Both the position numbers and the translations under genes were made by a program. Positions 9,235 to 17,578 of a DNA stretch of 64,000 nucleotides are shown in pieces (positions within the stretch are counted from its first letter, which is position 1; each line of letters starts with the position of its first letter). Source of the DNA: Lachnotalea sp. AF33-28 (GTDB lineage Bacteria > Bacillota > Clostridia > Lachnospirales > Lachnospiraceae); the NCBI RefSeq assembly GCF_003477885.1, contig NZ_QUEE01000012.1:81152-145151 (forward strand). Reading direction: 5' to 3'. The notes under the pieces were generated by a model. It did not search any database, was not told the origin of the DNA, and saw nothing but the letters and a program-made list of their open reading frames with translations.

Positions 9235-10100
9235 GCGTTAAAAAGAGTGTTAAAAGAAAAGACGGCTCATTCAGGCGCGTGATGCGCCAGCTGTTGAAAA
9301 ATAAAGCCGCTACGGCCGGCATCATCATATTTATTGCGGAAATCATTTTGGCGGTTCTGGCGCCGCTGGTAGCCCCTTACGATCCCAATGAGATGGATAT
9401 CATTCATAAGCTGCAGGGACCGTCAATACAGCATTTGATGGGCACGGATGACCTGGGCCGCGATCTTTTCTCGCGCGTGCTTTACGGAGCGCGTTATTCC
9501 CTGGGTATGGGAATCTGCGCCACAGCCCTCGGCTCTCTGGCCGGCATGATTATCGGTTCGGTCTGTGGATATTTTGGAGGAAAGGTCGACTATCTGGTTA
9601 TGCGTTTCCTGGATATCGTCCAGGCGATTCCCGGCACGCTGCTCGTCATCGTGGTAGCGGCGGTACTGGGCACCGGATTTATTGAAACCGTCGTAGCGCT
9701 TTCTATCAGCGGCATCGCCGGCGCGGCCAGACTGCTTAGGGCGTCTATGCTGAATGTGCGCCAGCTGGAATACATAGAGGCTTCCCATTCCATCAATTGC
9801 AGCAAGATGAGAATTATACTGCACCATTTGCTGCCCAATTCATTCTCCCCAATGATTGTTTCCATGACCATGGGCATTGCCAGCACGATCGTTGCCGCGG
9901 CGGCATTAAGCTTTGTGGGACTTGGTGTTCAGCCTCCCACGCCTGAGTGGGGATCGATCTTAAACACAGGCAGAAACTTCATGCGTGAGCATGCTTACTA
10001 TATGCTGGCGCCCGGCCTCGCCATCATGGTAACGGTGCTGTCGCTGAATATGTTCGGTGACGGTTTGCGGGATGCGCTCGATCCCAAGCTCAAAAACTGA
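9231..10100 (+). CDS. Dpp/Opp-type ABC permease (DppC/OppC-like)
   Basis: A 289-residue permease with the OppC N-terminal segment (about 20-50, ending LAPYDPNEMD) and the motif HLMGTDDLGRDLFSRVLYGAR, which is diagnostic of DppC/OppC. The coupling region around HHLLPNSFSPMIV and the end segment VGLGVQPPTPEWGSIL also fit. It has about six membrane segments. It starts inside the stop of the preceding permease (ATGA overlap) and is followed after 14 bases by an ATPase gene. It forms the other half of the translocation pore. Confidence 0.95.
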   Translation: MSVKKSVKRKDGSFRRVMRQLLKNKAATAGIIIFIAEIILAVLAPLVAPYDPNEMDIIHKLQGPSIQHLMGTDDLGRDLFSRVLYGARYSLGMGICATALGSLAGMIIGSVCGYFGGKVDYLVMRFLDIVQAIPGTLLVIVVAAVLGTGFIETVVALSISGIAGAARLLRASMLNVRQLEYIEASHSINCSKMRIILHHLLPNSFSPMIVSMTMGIASTIVAAAALSFVGLGVQPPTPEWGSILNTGRNFMREHAYYMLAPGLAIMVTVLSLNMFGDGLRDALDPKLKN

Positions 10101-10114
10101 CGGAGGATGATTGT

Positions 10115-11107
10115 ATGGAAAACCCAAAAAGCTTTTTCGAAATAAACGATCTGGTGGTAGAATATTATGCGGATGGTGAAGTTGTTCATGCGGTCAACGG
10201 GGTGTCCTTAAGACTGCGGCCCGGTCAGAGCCTCGGCCTTGTCGGTGAGACCGGAGCCGGTAAAACAACGATTGCAAAATCTGTACTGCGTATTCTGCCG
10301 GATCGCGGTGCACGGATCTGCAGCGGCGGTATTAAGCTGAACGGTACGGATCTGCTGTCTCTTAGTGAACATGATATGAGAAAGATCCGCGGCAATGATA
10401 TTGCAATGATCTTTCAGGACCCTATGACGGCGTTGAATCCTGTCCAGCGGGTGGGCGACCAGATCGCCGAGGTGGTGAAGATCCATTCCGAATGCAGCAG
10501 TTTAGAGGCTGAGGAGAAGGCGAAGGAAATGCTGGAGATGGTCGGAATTCCGGCGGACAGATACAAAGAGTATCCGCATCAGTTTTCGGGAGGCATGAAA
10601 CAGCGGGTAGTGATCGCGATTGCGCTGGCCTGCAATCCACATCTGCTGCTGGCGGATGAACCTACGACTGCTCTGGATGTGACCATTCAGGCGCAGGTGC
10701 TGGATATGATCGAGGATCTGAAGAGAAAATATAATACAGCGATGATTATGATTACCCATGATCTTGGGATCGTGGCCACCGTATGCGATGAAGTCGCAAT
10801 CATTTATGCCGGTGAGATCGTGGAATACGGTACGAAGGAGGAAATCTTTGAACATCCGTCGCACCCCTATACGGTCGGTCTGTTTGACGCCATTCCCAAT
10901 ATGAATGAGGATGAAGAATGGCTGCATCCCATCGAAGGCATGCCACCGGATCCGACGAATCTGCCGGCAGGCTGTGCGTTTGGACCGCGCTGCCCGCGCG
11001 CCACAGCAGAATGCAGAGAAAAAAAGATCGGCCTTAACAGGACGGAGGACGGCCATGTATGCCGGTGCATTCATATTAATAAGACAGCACAGGGGGGAGA
11101 GGTATGA
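10115..11107 (+). CDS. Dpp/Opp-type ABC ATPase (DppD/OppD-like)
   Basis: A 330-residue ATPase. Walker A GETGAGKT is at 44-51, the Q-loop motif is IFQDPMTALNP, the signature is FSGGMKQR and Walker B ends LLADEPTTALD. The C-terminal oligopeptide-transporter extension has clustered cysteines (C-x5-C-x6-C near PRCPRATAEC and another in HVCRC). These resemble the DppD/OppD cysteine cluster that is known to bind an iron-sulphur centre in some members. All catalytic motifs look intact. It overlaps the next ATPase gene by four bases and should pair with it as a heterodimer. Confidence 0.94.
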   Translation: MENPKSFFEINDLVVEYYADGEVVHAVNGVSLRLRPGQSLGLVGETGAGKTTIAKSVLRILPDRGARICSGGIKLNGTDLLSLSEHDMRKIRGNDIAMIFQDPMTALNPVQRVGDQIAEVVKIHSECSSLEAEEKAKEMLEMVGIPADRYKEYPHQFSGGMKQRVVIAIALACNPHLLLADEPTTALDVTIQAQVLDMIEDLKRKYNTAMIMITHDLGIVATVCDEVAIIYAGEIVEYGTKEEIFEHPSHPYTVGLFDAIPNMNEDEEWLHPIEGMPPDPTNLPAGCAFGPRCPRATAECREKKIGLNRTEDGHVCRCIHINKTAQGGEV

Positions 11108-12045
11108 CTCCGATTATCGAAATTAAAAATCTGAAAAAATATTTTGCCACCCCGCGTGGGATGCTGCATGCGGTGGACGATGTAACGCTCTCCATTCAGA
11201 AAGGGAAGACTCTTGGCGTGGTGGGGGAATCAGGCTGCGGCAAGTCCACTTTGGGAAGGACGATCATTCATCTCTTGGAGAGCACCGGAGGGCAGATCCT
11301 GTTTAATGGCGGGGATATCACGAAGCTGAATAACAAAGAACTGCGCAGAGTGCGTGAAAGCATGCAGATCATCTTCCAGGATCCGTATTCCTCCCTGGAT
11401 CCCAGAAAAACAGTGGAAGAGACAATTCGGGAACCGCTGGTCGTTTCAAAAAAATATAAAAAGCAGCAGATCGATGAGCAGATTGAACAGCTGATGGCGC
11501 TGGTCGGCATTGATGCCAGGCTGCGAAACTCATTTCCCCATGAGCTGGACGGGGGGAGAAGACAGAGAGTCGGAATAGCAAGGGCGCTTGCTATCAACCC
11601 GCAGTTTATTGTCTGTGACGAACCCGTATCAGCGCTGGATGTCTCGATACAGGCCCAGGTGCTAAATCTGCTGAAGGAACTGCAGATGAAGCGAAATCTG
11701 ACATATATGTTTGTCACACATGACCTCTCCGTTGTGCGGCATATTTCTGATGATATATGCGTGATGTATCTGGGGCAGGTCGTGGAACTTTCCCCGGCAA
11801 AAGAGCTTTTTAAAAACCCGGTACATCCCTATACCAAAGCGCTGCTTTCTGCAATCCCATCCGTGGATATCCATAATAAAATGAAACGTGAGATATTAAA
11901 GGGCGAAATCACATCGCCCATAGATCCCAAGCCGGGCTGCCGTTTTGCCGCAAGATGCAGATATGCGACAGAAGCCTGCAGCAACCGCCAGGAGCTAAAG
12001 GAAATAAGCCCTGGACATTTCGTATCCTGCTGCTTGGTGAAATAA
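11104..12045 (+). CDS. Dpp/Opp-type ABC ATPase (DppF/OppF-like), divergent signature
   Basis: A 313-residue ATPase partner of the 10115 product. Walker A GESGCGKS is at 41-48, the Q-loop motif is IFQDPYSSLDP, Walker B ends FIVCDEPVSALD, and the H-loop is in FVTHDLSV. The C-terminus carries the C-x5-C-x6-C cysteine cluster (GCRFAARCRYATEAC). The signature, normally LSGGQ, reads LDGGR (148-152, bases 11545-11559). The serine that contacts the ATP gamma phosphate is thus an aspartate. The nucleotide site built from this signature and the partner's Walker A may therefore be weak. Whether this is common in close relatives cannot be judged here. The start overlaps the previous stop (ATGA). Confidence 0.94.
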   Translation: MTPIIEIKNLKKYFATPRGMLHAVDDVTLSIQKGKTLGVVGESGCGKSTLGRTIIHLLESTGGQILFNGGDITKLNNKELRRVRESMQIIFQDPYSSLDPRKTVEETIREPLVVSKKYKKQQIDEQIEQLMALVGIDARLRNSFPHELDGGRRQRVGIARALAINPQFIVCDEPVSALDVSIQAQVLNLLKELQMKRNLTYMFVTHDLSVVRHISDDICVMYLGQVVELSPAKELFKNPVHPYTKALLSAIPSVDIHNKMKREILKGEITSPIDPKPGCRFAARCRYATEACSNRQELKEISPGHFVSCCLVK

Positions 12046-12089
12046 GCCGGTGTACGGGCTGCAATTGACAGTTAAAGGAGGAGGAAACA

Positions 12090-13550
12090 ATGCTGATTAA
12101 GGTGAAAAACGGGCTGCTGCGCGGCGAAGAGCGGGAAGGTATAGCGGCGTTTAAAGGTATCCCCTATGCAAAGGCTCCAATTGGTGAGCTGCGCTTTAAA
12201 GCACCGCAGCCTGCAAAAAGCTGGTATGGTGTCAGAGATGCAACGGAGTTTGGGCCTGCGTCCGTTCAGCCGCAGATGCCGGCCGGCGGTTTTAAAGCTA
12301 TTGAGGAACCGATTAGCGAGGACTGTCTCTATCTCAACGTGTGGTGTCCGCAGTACGCCATCAGGGAGGGGCAGAGCCTGCCGGTGATGGTGGTGATTCA
12401 TGGCGGCGGATTTCAGGCATTTTCAGGAGCTTATGATATTCTCCAGGGATGGGAACTGGCGAAGAAGGACATTGTTGTGGTGACGATCAACTACCGTCTG
12501 GGCGCTATGGGATTTTTGGCACATCCTGAACTTAGTGCGGAGGATCCTCATCACGTATCCGGCAATTATGCAATACTGGATCAGATCGCCGCGCTGCGAT
12601 GGGTAAGGGACAATATTGCCGCTTTTGGAGGTGATCCGGAAAAGGTGACGGTTTCAGGAGAATCCGCCGGAGCCTTCTCTGTAAGCGTTCTGTGCATGTC
12701 ACCGCTGGCCCGGGGGCTTTTTTGCAGAGCGACCGCTCAGAGCGGAGGATTTTTTGATAAACGGACTGTCATGTATCAGACTGTGACCTTAAAAGAGGCC
12801 GAAAAATTTGGAAAAGAACTCTTTCAGGGGAAGAGCCTTGCAGAACTGCGGCAGATGCCGGCACAGGAACTGCTGGCATTGACTGCTTCTTCTGCCATGC
12901 AGCGGATGATACCTGTCCGGGACGGTTACATATTCCCGGAGGATCCTTATGAGGTGTATAAAGGGAAGAACTTCAGCGATGTTCCCCTCCTGATTGGCAG
13001 TAACTGTGACGATGGGGTACAGTTTACTTCATGTTCCGGCAAAGCCGCTGAGCTTACGGCGGCCGCAGCGGGCTTGACAGGTCCGGACAGGATTCAGGAA
13101 TTTTGCCGTATATATCCTGTCGGGAACAGTGAGGAGACGGTGCGCTCCCAGATACAGTTTACAAGCGATTCCGGATTTGGCCACAACATGTATGTATGGG
13201 CTCATCTCCAGGAAAAGTACGGAAAATCTCAAGTGTATCTGTACTATTACTGCCATGTGCCTCCGGAAACCGATCTGGGTGCGTATCATTCCAGCGAACT
13301 GCCTTATTTGTTCCGAAATCTGAAATACAGGCAGAAGGCGTGGACAGAAAAAGACTATGAACTGCAGGATATATATTCAGAATATCTGCTGAACTTTGTG
13401 AAGTACGGTGATCCCAATGGAAAGCACGTTCCGGAATGGAAACCGTTCAGCACGGATACGGAACAGATCATGGTGCTGGATGATGCGCCCCATATGGCGA
13501 AAAACCCGACGCTTGCAGCAATGCGTTTCTGGGATGCGGTTTTTGAGTAG
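12090..13550 (+). CDS. Type-B carboxylesterase (para-nitrobenzyl esterase family)
   Basis: A 486-residue alpha/beta-hydrolase of the carboxylesterase type-B family, hydrolysing carboxylic esters. The nucleophile elbow GESAG places the serine at 192, the oxyanion-hole HGGGF is at 104-108, and the N-terminal FKGIPYAKAPIGELRFKAPQ is the family hallmark. The likely catalytic histidine is in AYHSSELPYLF near 404, where family members have H-G-x-E-L. There is no signal peptide, so it is cytoplasmic. The ATG at 12090 follows GGAGGAGG. It is the last gene of the peptide-transporter operon and ends at a strong terminator, so it probably de-esterifies the imported ligand. That link is inference. Confidence 0.93.
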   Translation: MLIKVKNGLLRGEEREGIAAFKGIPYAKAPIGELRFKAPQPAKSWYGVRDATEFGPASVQPQMPAGGFKAIEEPISEDCLYLNVWCPQYAIREGQSLPVMVVIHGGGFQAFSGAYDILQGWELAKKDIVVVTINYRLGAMGFLAHPELSAEDPHHVSGNYAILDQIAALRWVRDNIAAFGGDPEKVTVSGESAGAFSVSVLCMSPLARGLFCRATAQSGGFFDKRTVMYQTVTLKEAEKFGKELFQGKSLAELRQMPAQELLALTASSAMQRMIPVRDGYIFPEDPYEVYKGKNFSDVPLLIGSNCDDGVQFTSCSGKAAELTAAAAGLTGPDRIQEFCRIYPVGNSEETVRSQIQFTSDSGFGHNMYVWAHLQEKYGKSQVYLYYYCHVPPETDLGAYHSSELPYLFRNLKYRQKAWTEKDYELQDIYSEYLLNFVKYGDPNGKHVPEWKPFSTDTEQIMVLDDAPHMAKNPTLAAMRFWDAVFE

Positions 13551-13847
13551 AAAAGGGACCTGTGAAATTTCACAGGTCCCTTTATAAACATTTATGAATT
13601 CACCCGGATCAGATGTCCGTCGTTTGTATCCCTTGCGAGACTCGTTTTCCGGAATGATGGCGATCAGTCCCCTTTTCCACCAGTATTGAAATGCAGCATC
13701 GCTTCCTTCATCTGGATTTTCTGCCATGCATTCCTGATACCTGCAAATAGTGCGAAAGGTATTGCTTTTTTCATAGGCTTCTGCATCAAATTCAGAATTT
13801 GCCATCATTTTGATAATTTTCAAGGCATATGCTGCACTGTTATCCAT
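13377..13847 (-). CDS. Small hypothetical protein, probably frameshifted near its 3' end
   Basis: The start is well supported: ATG at 13847 follows AAGGAGTGG at a normal distance. The first about 70 residues (rich in Ala, Glu, Tyr and Trp; contains AAFQYWWKRGLIAIIPENE) look like a compact soluble protein that I do not recognise. As read, the frame runs through the 13552-13583 terminator and 174 bases into the antisense of the esterase, which is implausible. In the adjacent frame the sequence after about 13660 reads RKTSLARDTNDGHLIRVNS and stops at 13592-13594, immediately before the terminator. I infer a one-base frameshift near 13640-13665 and a native length of about 85 residues. Function unknown. 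Confidence 0.45.
   Translation of the reverse strand: MDNSAAYALKIIKMMANSEFDAEAYEKSNTFRTICRYQECMAENPDEGSDAAFQYWWKRGLIAIIPENESRKGYKRRTSDPGEFINVYKGTCEISQVPFLLKNRIPETHCCKRRVFRHMGRIIQHHDLFRIRAERFPFRNVLSIGITVLHKVQQIF
13552..13583. terminator. Perfect palindromic (bidirectional) terminator
   Basis: The 32 bases are a perfect palindrome: AAAGGGACCTGTGAAA pairs with its exact complement immediately after it. The A-run on one side and T-run on the other make it a terminator in both directions. It serves the esterase operon ending at 13550 and the minus-strand gene whose likely native stop is at 13592-13594. Confidence 0.85.
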
Positions 13848-13977
13848 AAAACCACTCCTTCATAATTTAATTTGCTGTAGCCGGTTAGGTTTATTGTAGC
13901 AGATGTGTCTGCGACTTGGTTATCAAATCTGATAAAATTCCCTGTCATTTACGGACAGTAAACAGACTTATTCCGCA

Positions 13978-14006
13978 TTGCATTCTCTATTAATATCTGT
14001 TACAAT
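13978..14006 (+). promoter_or_regulatory. Probable sigma-70-type promoter for the hybrid kinase
   Basis: TTGCAT at 13978-13983 and TACAAT at 14001-14006 are separated by 17 bases. They lie 42 bases upstream of the kinase start codon at 14048. The ribosome site is the GGTGATGGGGGG run just before the ATG. Confidence 0.55.
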
Positions 14007-14047
14007 AAACTGATAATAAAATGATCAAGGTGATGGGGGGAACATAA

Positions 14048-16462
14048 ATGGCGGATCAGACTGAAATGAATGCTATGAAGCCGCTGACAGGTACTTCAGC
14101 TGCGGATTACGAATACAACACCCTGATGCGGCTATTAGGCGTAAGCGTGAGCAAGCATCTGCTGGATGAACATTTTACTGTGGTGTGGGCCAATGATTTT
14201 TACTATCAGCTCATCGGCTGGCCGAAGGAAGAATATGAAGAGATGTTTCATAACCGCCCGGATCTGTATTACAAAGAAGATCAGGAGGAGTGGAGACAGC
14301 TTACCGAGACGGTAACGGATGCGGTTGCAAAAAAAAAGAGCGGTTATAAAATGATTTCACGGATCCGGCGTAAAAACGGAGAATTTATCTGGGTACAGTT
14401 TTCCACGCAGTTTGCAGAAGAGTATATAGACGGATATCAGGTTGCTTATACGGTGTTTACTAATATTGATGATCTGATGCGGATGCAAAGAGAACAGTCT
14501 GTGACCTATGAAAGTCTGCCAGGATTTGTGGCTAAATACCGGATTGATCGGGACCTCAATATGGTGCTGCTGGAATCTAACGCCCGATTCCTGGATTATT
14601 TCGGGGGAGAGCCGGTGCGCGGAGAGAATCCGCTTTATAAAAAGAATATAAAGGATAACTGGGATGTTATAAGCGATCAGAAAGAAATGATGCTGGCCGG
14701 GGAGCCTCTTCATTTTGTCATGCGGGTACAGAGTCGGCAGGACAAAATTATGTGGCTGCAGGTGAACGCTACCTGCGTGGAGTGGCAGAATAAATGTCCT
14801 GTATATCTGGCGATTTTTATCGATATCACCGATGTTACGGAATTGCGTGAGATACAGAAAAAATTGAAAAAAGCTTTGGCTGCCGAAGAGCACGCAAATA
14901 AGGCGAAATCTGATTTTCTATCCAGAATGAGCCATGATATCCGCACTCCAATGAACGCGATTTTGGAGATGACCACTATTGCAGGCGCACATATAGACGA
15001 TCCGGAACGGGTTGCCGACTGCCTTGGGAAGATTACGGTTTCCTCTAAGCTGCTTTTGAGCCTGATCAATGAAGTTCTGGATATGTCCAAGATCGAGAGC
15101 GGCCGCATTGTGCTGTCGGAGGAAGAGGTGAATCTGGCAGAGCTGGTGCATGGTGTGGTCACTATGGTGCAGCCTCAGATCCACAGTAAGAATCTTGTTT
15201 TTAAAACTTATATCAGTGACCTCATTCATGAGACGGTGGTCAGCGATATGCAGCGCCTGCAGCAGCTGCTTATGAATCTGTTGACCAACGCTGTCAAGTA
15301 TACCCATGAGGAGGGGAGTGTACTGCTGGAAATCAGCGAGAACATCAGTGAACGTCCCGGTATGGCACATTATAAGTTTATTGTATCGGATACAGGCATT
15401 GGCATGAGGCCGGACTTTTTGGACCGTATCTTTCAGCCCTTCGAGAGGGCGGATGATGAGGAAATACAGTCGGTGCAGGGAACCGGATTGGGTCTGTCCA
15501 TCTGTAAAAGTATCACGGAGCTGATGAATGGGACTCTGGAAGTGGAAAGTGAGTACGGGAAAGGAAGCCGGTTTACGGCAACCGTATATCTGAAGGTGCA
15601 TGAGGATGTGCCGGATGACAGCAAATTGGCCGGACTGTCGGTGCTGGTGGTGGATGATGATGAGGTTATCTGCCGCAATACCTGTGACCGTCTGGAAAGC
15701 CTGGGCATACATACGGAATGGGTGACGGACGGAGCGGCAGCGGTTAAAATGGTGACGGATTCCCATGAGTCTGGACAGGATTATTTTGCTGTTATTATTG
15801 ACTACAAAATGCCCAAAATGGACGGTATCACAGTGACACGTCTGATCCGTGACCGAATGGGCGATTCGCTTCCAATCATTATGATTTCGGCATATGATCT
15901 TTCAGAACACATCGATGCAGCCAAGCAGGCGGGTGCCAATGGATTTATCACAAAGCCTCTGTTCCGTTCCCGCCTGATATATAAGCTGAAGCAGTTTGTC
16001 GAAGGTGCTGTTAAGGAGGAACGCAGGTTCCCGTTCCTGGCAGACTGCTGCTATGAGGGCAGGCGGATTCTCCTGGTGGAGGACAATGAGCTGAATCAGG
16101 AGATTGCGGTAGAGATTCTTAGGGACATGGGCATTCACGTGGAAACAGCGGATAACGGAAAAGCAGCTCTGGATATGGTGACAGGTTCTGAAATCGGTTA
16201 TTATGATTTGGTTTTTATGGATATGCAGATGCCGGTTATGGACGGATGTACGGCGGCAAGAAAAATACGCGCCTTAAAGAGGCGCGATGTGGGAACGCTG
16301 CCAATCATCGCTATGACCGCCAATGCTTTCGAGGATGACCGGAAGAAAACAAAAGACGCGGGGATGAACGGGCATCTGGAAAAACCGCTGGATATGGAGC
16401 GGCTGCAGCAGGTACTGGAAAAATGGCTGGGGACGGAATCAGCAGGGAGTTTACAGTCCTAA
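14048..16462 (+). CDS. Soluble hybrid histidine kinase (PAS-PAS-HisKA-HATPase-REC-REC)
   Basis: An 804-residue kinase with no membrane segment. PAS-like domains lie at about 30-145 and 160-270. A short coiled segment leads to the HisKA domain with SHDIRTPMNA, phosphohistidine H296. The ATP-binding domain has N-box LLTNAVKYT (N414), G1 DTGIGM (448-453) and G2 GTGLGLSI (478-485). Two receiver domains follow with phosphoacceptors D585 (IIDYKMPKMDG) and D725 (FMDMQMPVMDG). There is no HPt domain, so phosphotransfer to an output would need a separate protein; none is adjacent. It has its own promoter and ends 20 bases from the convergent AraC gene. It probably senses a cytoplasmic signal through PAS; the signal is unknown. 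Confidence 0.93.
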   Translation: MADQTEMNAMKPLTGTSAADYEYNTLMRLLGVSVSKHLLDEHFTVVWANDFYYQLIGWPKEEYEEMFHNRPDLYYKEDQEEWRQLTETVTDAVAKKKSGYKMISRIRRKNGEFIWVQFSTQFAEEYIDGYQVAYTVFTNIDDLMRMQREQSVTYESLPGFVAKYRIDRDLNMVLLESNARFLDYFGGEPVRGENPLYKKNIKDNWDVISDQKEMMLAGEPLHFVMRVQSRQDKIMWLQVNATCVEWQNKCPVYLAIFIDITDVTELREIQKKLKKALAAEEHANKAKSDFLSRMSHDIRTPMNAILEMTTIAGAHIDDPERVADCLGKITVSSKLLLSLINEVLDMSKIESGRIVLSEEEVNLAELVHGVVTMVQPQIHSKNLVFKTYISDLIHETVVSDMQRLQQLLMNLLTNAVKYTHEEGSVLLEISENISERPGMAHYKFIVSDTGIGMRPDFLDRIFQPFERADDEEIQSVQGTGLGLSICKSITELMNGTLEVESEYGKGSRFTATVYLKVHEDVPDDSKLAGLSVLVVDDDEVICRNTCDRLESLGIHTEWVTDGAAAVKMVTDSHESGQDYFAVIIDYKMPKMDGITVTRLIRDRMGDSLPIIMISAYDLSEHIDAAKQAGANGFITKPLFRSRLIYKLKQFVEGAVKEERRFPFLADCCYEGRRILLVEDNELNQEIAVEILRDMGIHVETADNGKAALDMVTGSEIGYYDLVFMDMQMPVMDGCTAARKIRALKRRDVGTLPIIAMTANAFEDDRKKTKDAGMNGHLEKPLDMERLQQVLEKWLGTESAGSLQS

Positions 16463-16482
16463 GATGCGGTAGAAACAGGGGA

Positions 16483-17316
16483 TCAATATCCACTTTTCCT
16501 ATATTCTGAGACCGTCATATGATAATACGCCTTAAATGCCTGGAAAAAACTTCCGGGCGAGGAATAGCCGGTCAGATCGGCGATTTCTTCCGTAGTGTAA
16601 ATGCCTTTGTCCAGACAGGAGACGGCCGCGGCCATGCGCGCACCCGTGCGCAGCTGGAGAAAGGTTTTTCCATAATTGACTTTCAGGAAACGCTGCATCT
16701 GCCTGGGGCTTAGTCCGGCGATTTTGCTAATCTGTTCCAGCGTAATATCCCTGTAGTGATACAGAAAAGCGCTTTCTATATCCAGTTCACTTGGAGGATG
16801 CATAAGGGGCCTGATGATATGGGCACTGTCTATGTTACGGGCGGCCAGAACCACATATTCACATAGAAGCGCATGCATGGAAGTCTCATGCCCGCACCGG
16901 TCCCCGGAGAGCTCCTCGCGGATCATTTCTATGATTTTAGAAAGATTCTGCTTATCGGTGCCGATCCAGAAGGGGTTCTGCAGGTAGATGGAGGTGATCT
17001 CGCACCGGGCGGCATCCGGCAGCGGTTCCAGACTGAAATAGAGACAGTCCTCCAGCATCGGGTCCTGTTCATCGGGAATCTGGCCGTGCTCCACGTTCGG
17101 TCCGGTCAGAAACAGACTGCCTGGTTCCAGCGGGTAGGTCCGCCCGTCCGCAGTTAATATTCCTTTACCCTTTGAAATATAGTGGATCTCATAGCTGCGG
17201 TGGCTGTGCCTGTGCAGCGGTATATGCTCCATGATATATCCGTGTGTGCACATCGTGATGTGATAGACACTGGATTCTATGCTAAGACGGTAGTCCAGCT
17301 TATTTTCTTTATCCAT
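16483..17316 (-). CDS. AraC-family transcriptional regulator with cupin sensor domain
   Basis: A 277-residue regulator. An N-terminal cupin (AraC_binding) segment spans about 20-130 (HRHSHRSYEIHYISKGKG). The C-terminal pair of helix-turn-helix motifs lies at about 180-275 (LEQISKIAGLSPRQMQRFLK and EEIADLTGYSSPGSFFQAFK). The frame is open further upstream to 17445, but AGAGGTGA sits eight bases before the ATG at 17316, so that start is preferred. It diverges from the GH95-like/GH2 pair beginning at 17579 and very probably activates it. The intergenic region carries two inverted repeats. Confidence 0.92.
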   Translation of the reverse strand: MDKENKLDYRLSIESSVYHITMCTHGYIMEHIPLHRHSHRSYEIHYISKGKGILTADGRTYPLEPGSLFLTGPNVEHGQIPDEQDPMLEDCLYFSLEPLPDAARCEITSIYLQNPFWIGTDKQNLSKIIEMIREELSGDRCGHETSMHALLCEYVVLAARNIDSAHIIRPLMHPPSELDIESAFLYHYRDITLEQISKIAGLSPRQMQRFLKVNYGKTFLQLRTGARMAAAVSCLDKGIYTTEEIADLTGYSSPGSFFQAFKAYYHMTVSEYRKSGY

Positions 17317-17396
17317 AATGTTTGTCACCTCTGTAAATAGATCATAGCAGGATTTCCTGGGGATATTGTCCGCTTCGCAGACGGAAATCAGCGCGC

Positions 17397-17418
17397 TATA
17401 ATGTCTAACGACATTATA
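17397..17418. promoter_or_regulatory. Perfect 9-bp inverted repeat over the AraC-gene promoter
   Basis: TATAATGTC and GACATTATA are separated by four bases. On the minus strand the right arm supplies a TATAAT -10 box (17417-17412) for the AraC gene. An operator overlapping this -10 would suit autoregulation. The -35 match is poor. Confidence 0.5.
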
Positions 17419-17424
17419 CCATAC

Positions 17425-17492
17425 AACAACAATAAAATGCGACATACGGTCATAAAATACGTCGTCTGGCCAGATCGCATTTTTTTGTTGTT
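17425..17492. promoter_or_regulatory. Long inverted repeat in the AraC/GH95 intergenic region
   Basis: An 18-base arm at 17425-17442 (AACAACAA...ATGCGA) recurs inverted at 17475-17492 with 17 of 18 positions matching, around a 32-base centre. A TATGAT at 17498-17503 lies just beyond it on the plus strand as a possible -10 for the GH95-like gene. It could be a dimeric activator site or an RNA hairpin; position between divergent genes favours an operator. Confidence 0.45.
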
Positions 17493-17578
17493 TCCATTAT
17501 GATAGGTACAGATACGGTAACACAGACAGCTGCAGATTGACTGGGCAGCATAATTTTGTCATAACGAGGAGGAATAAA

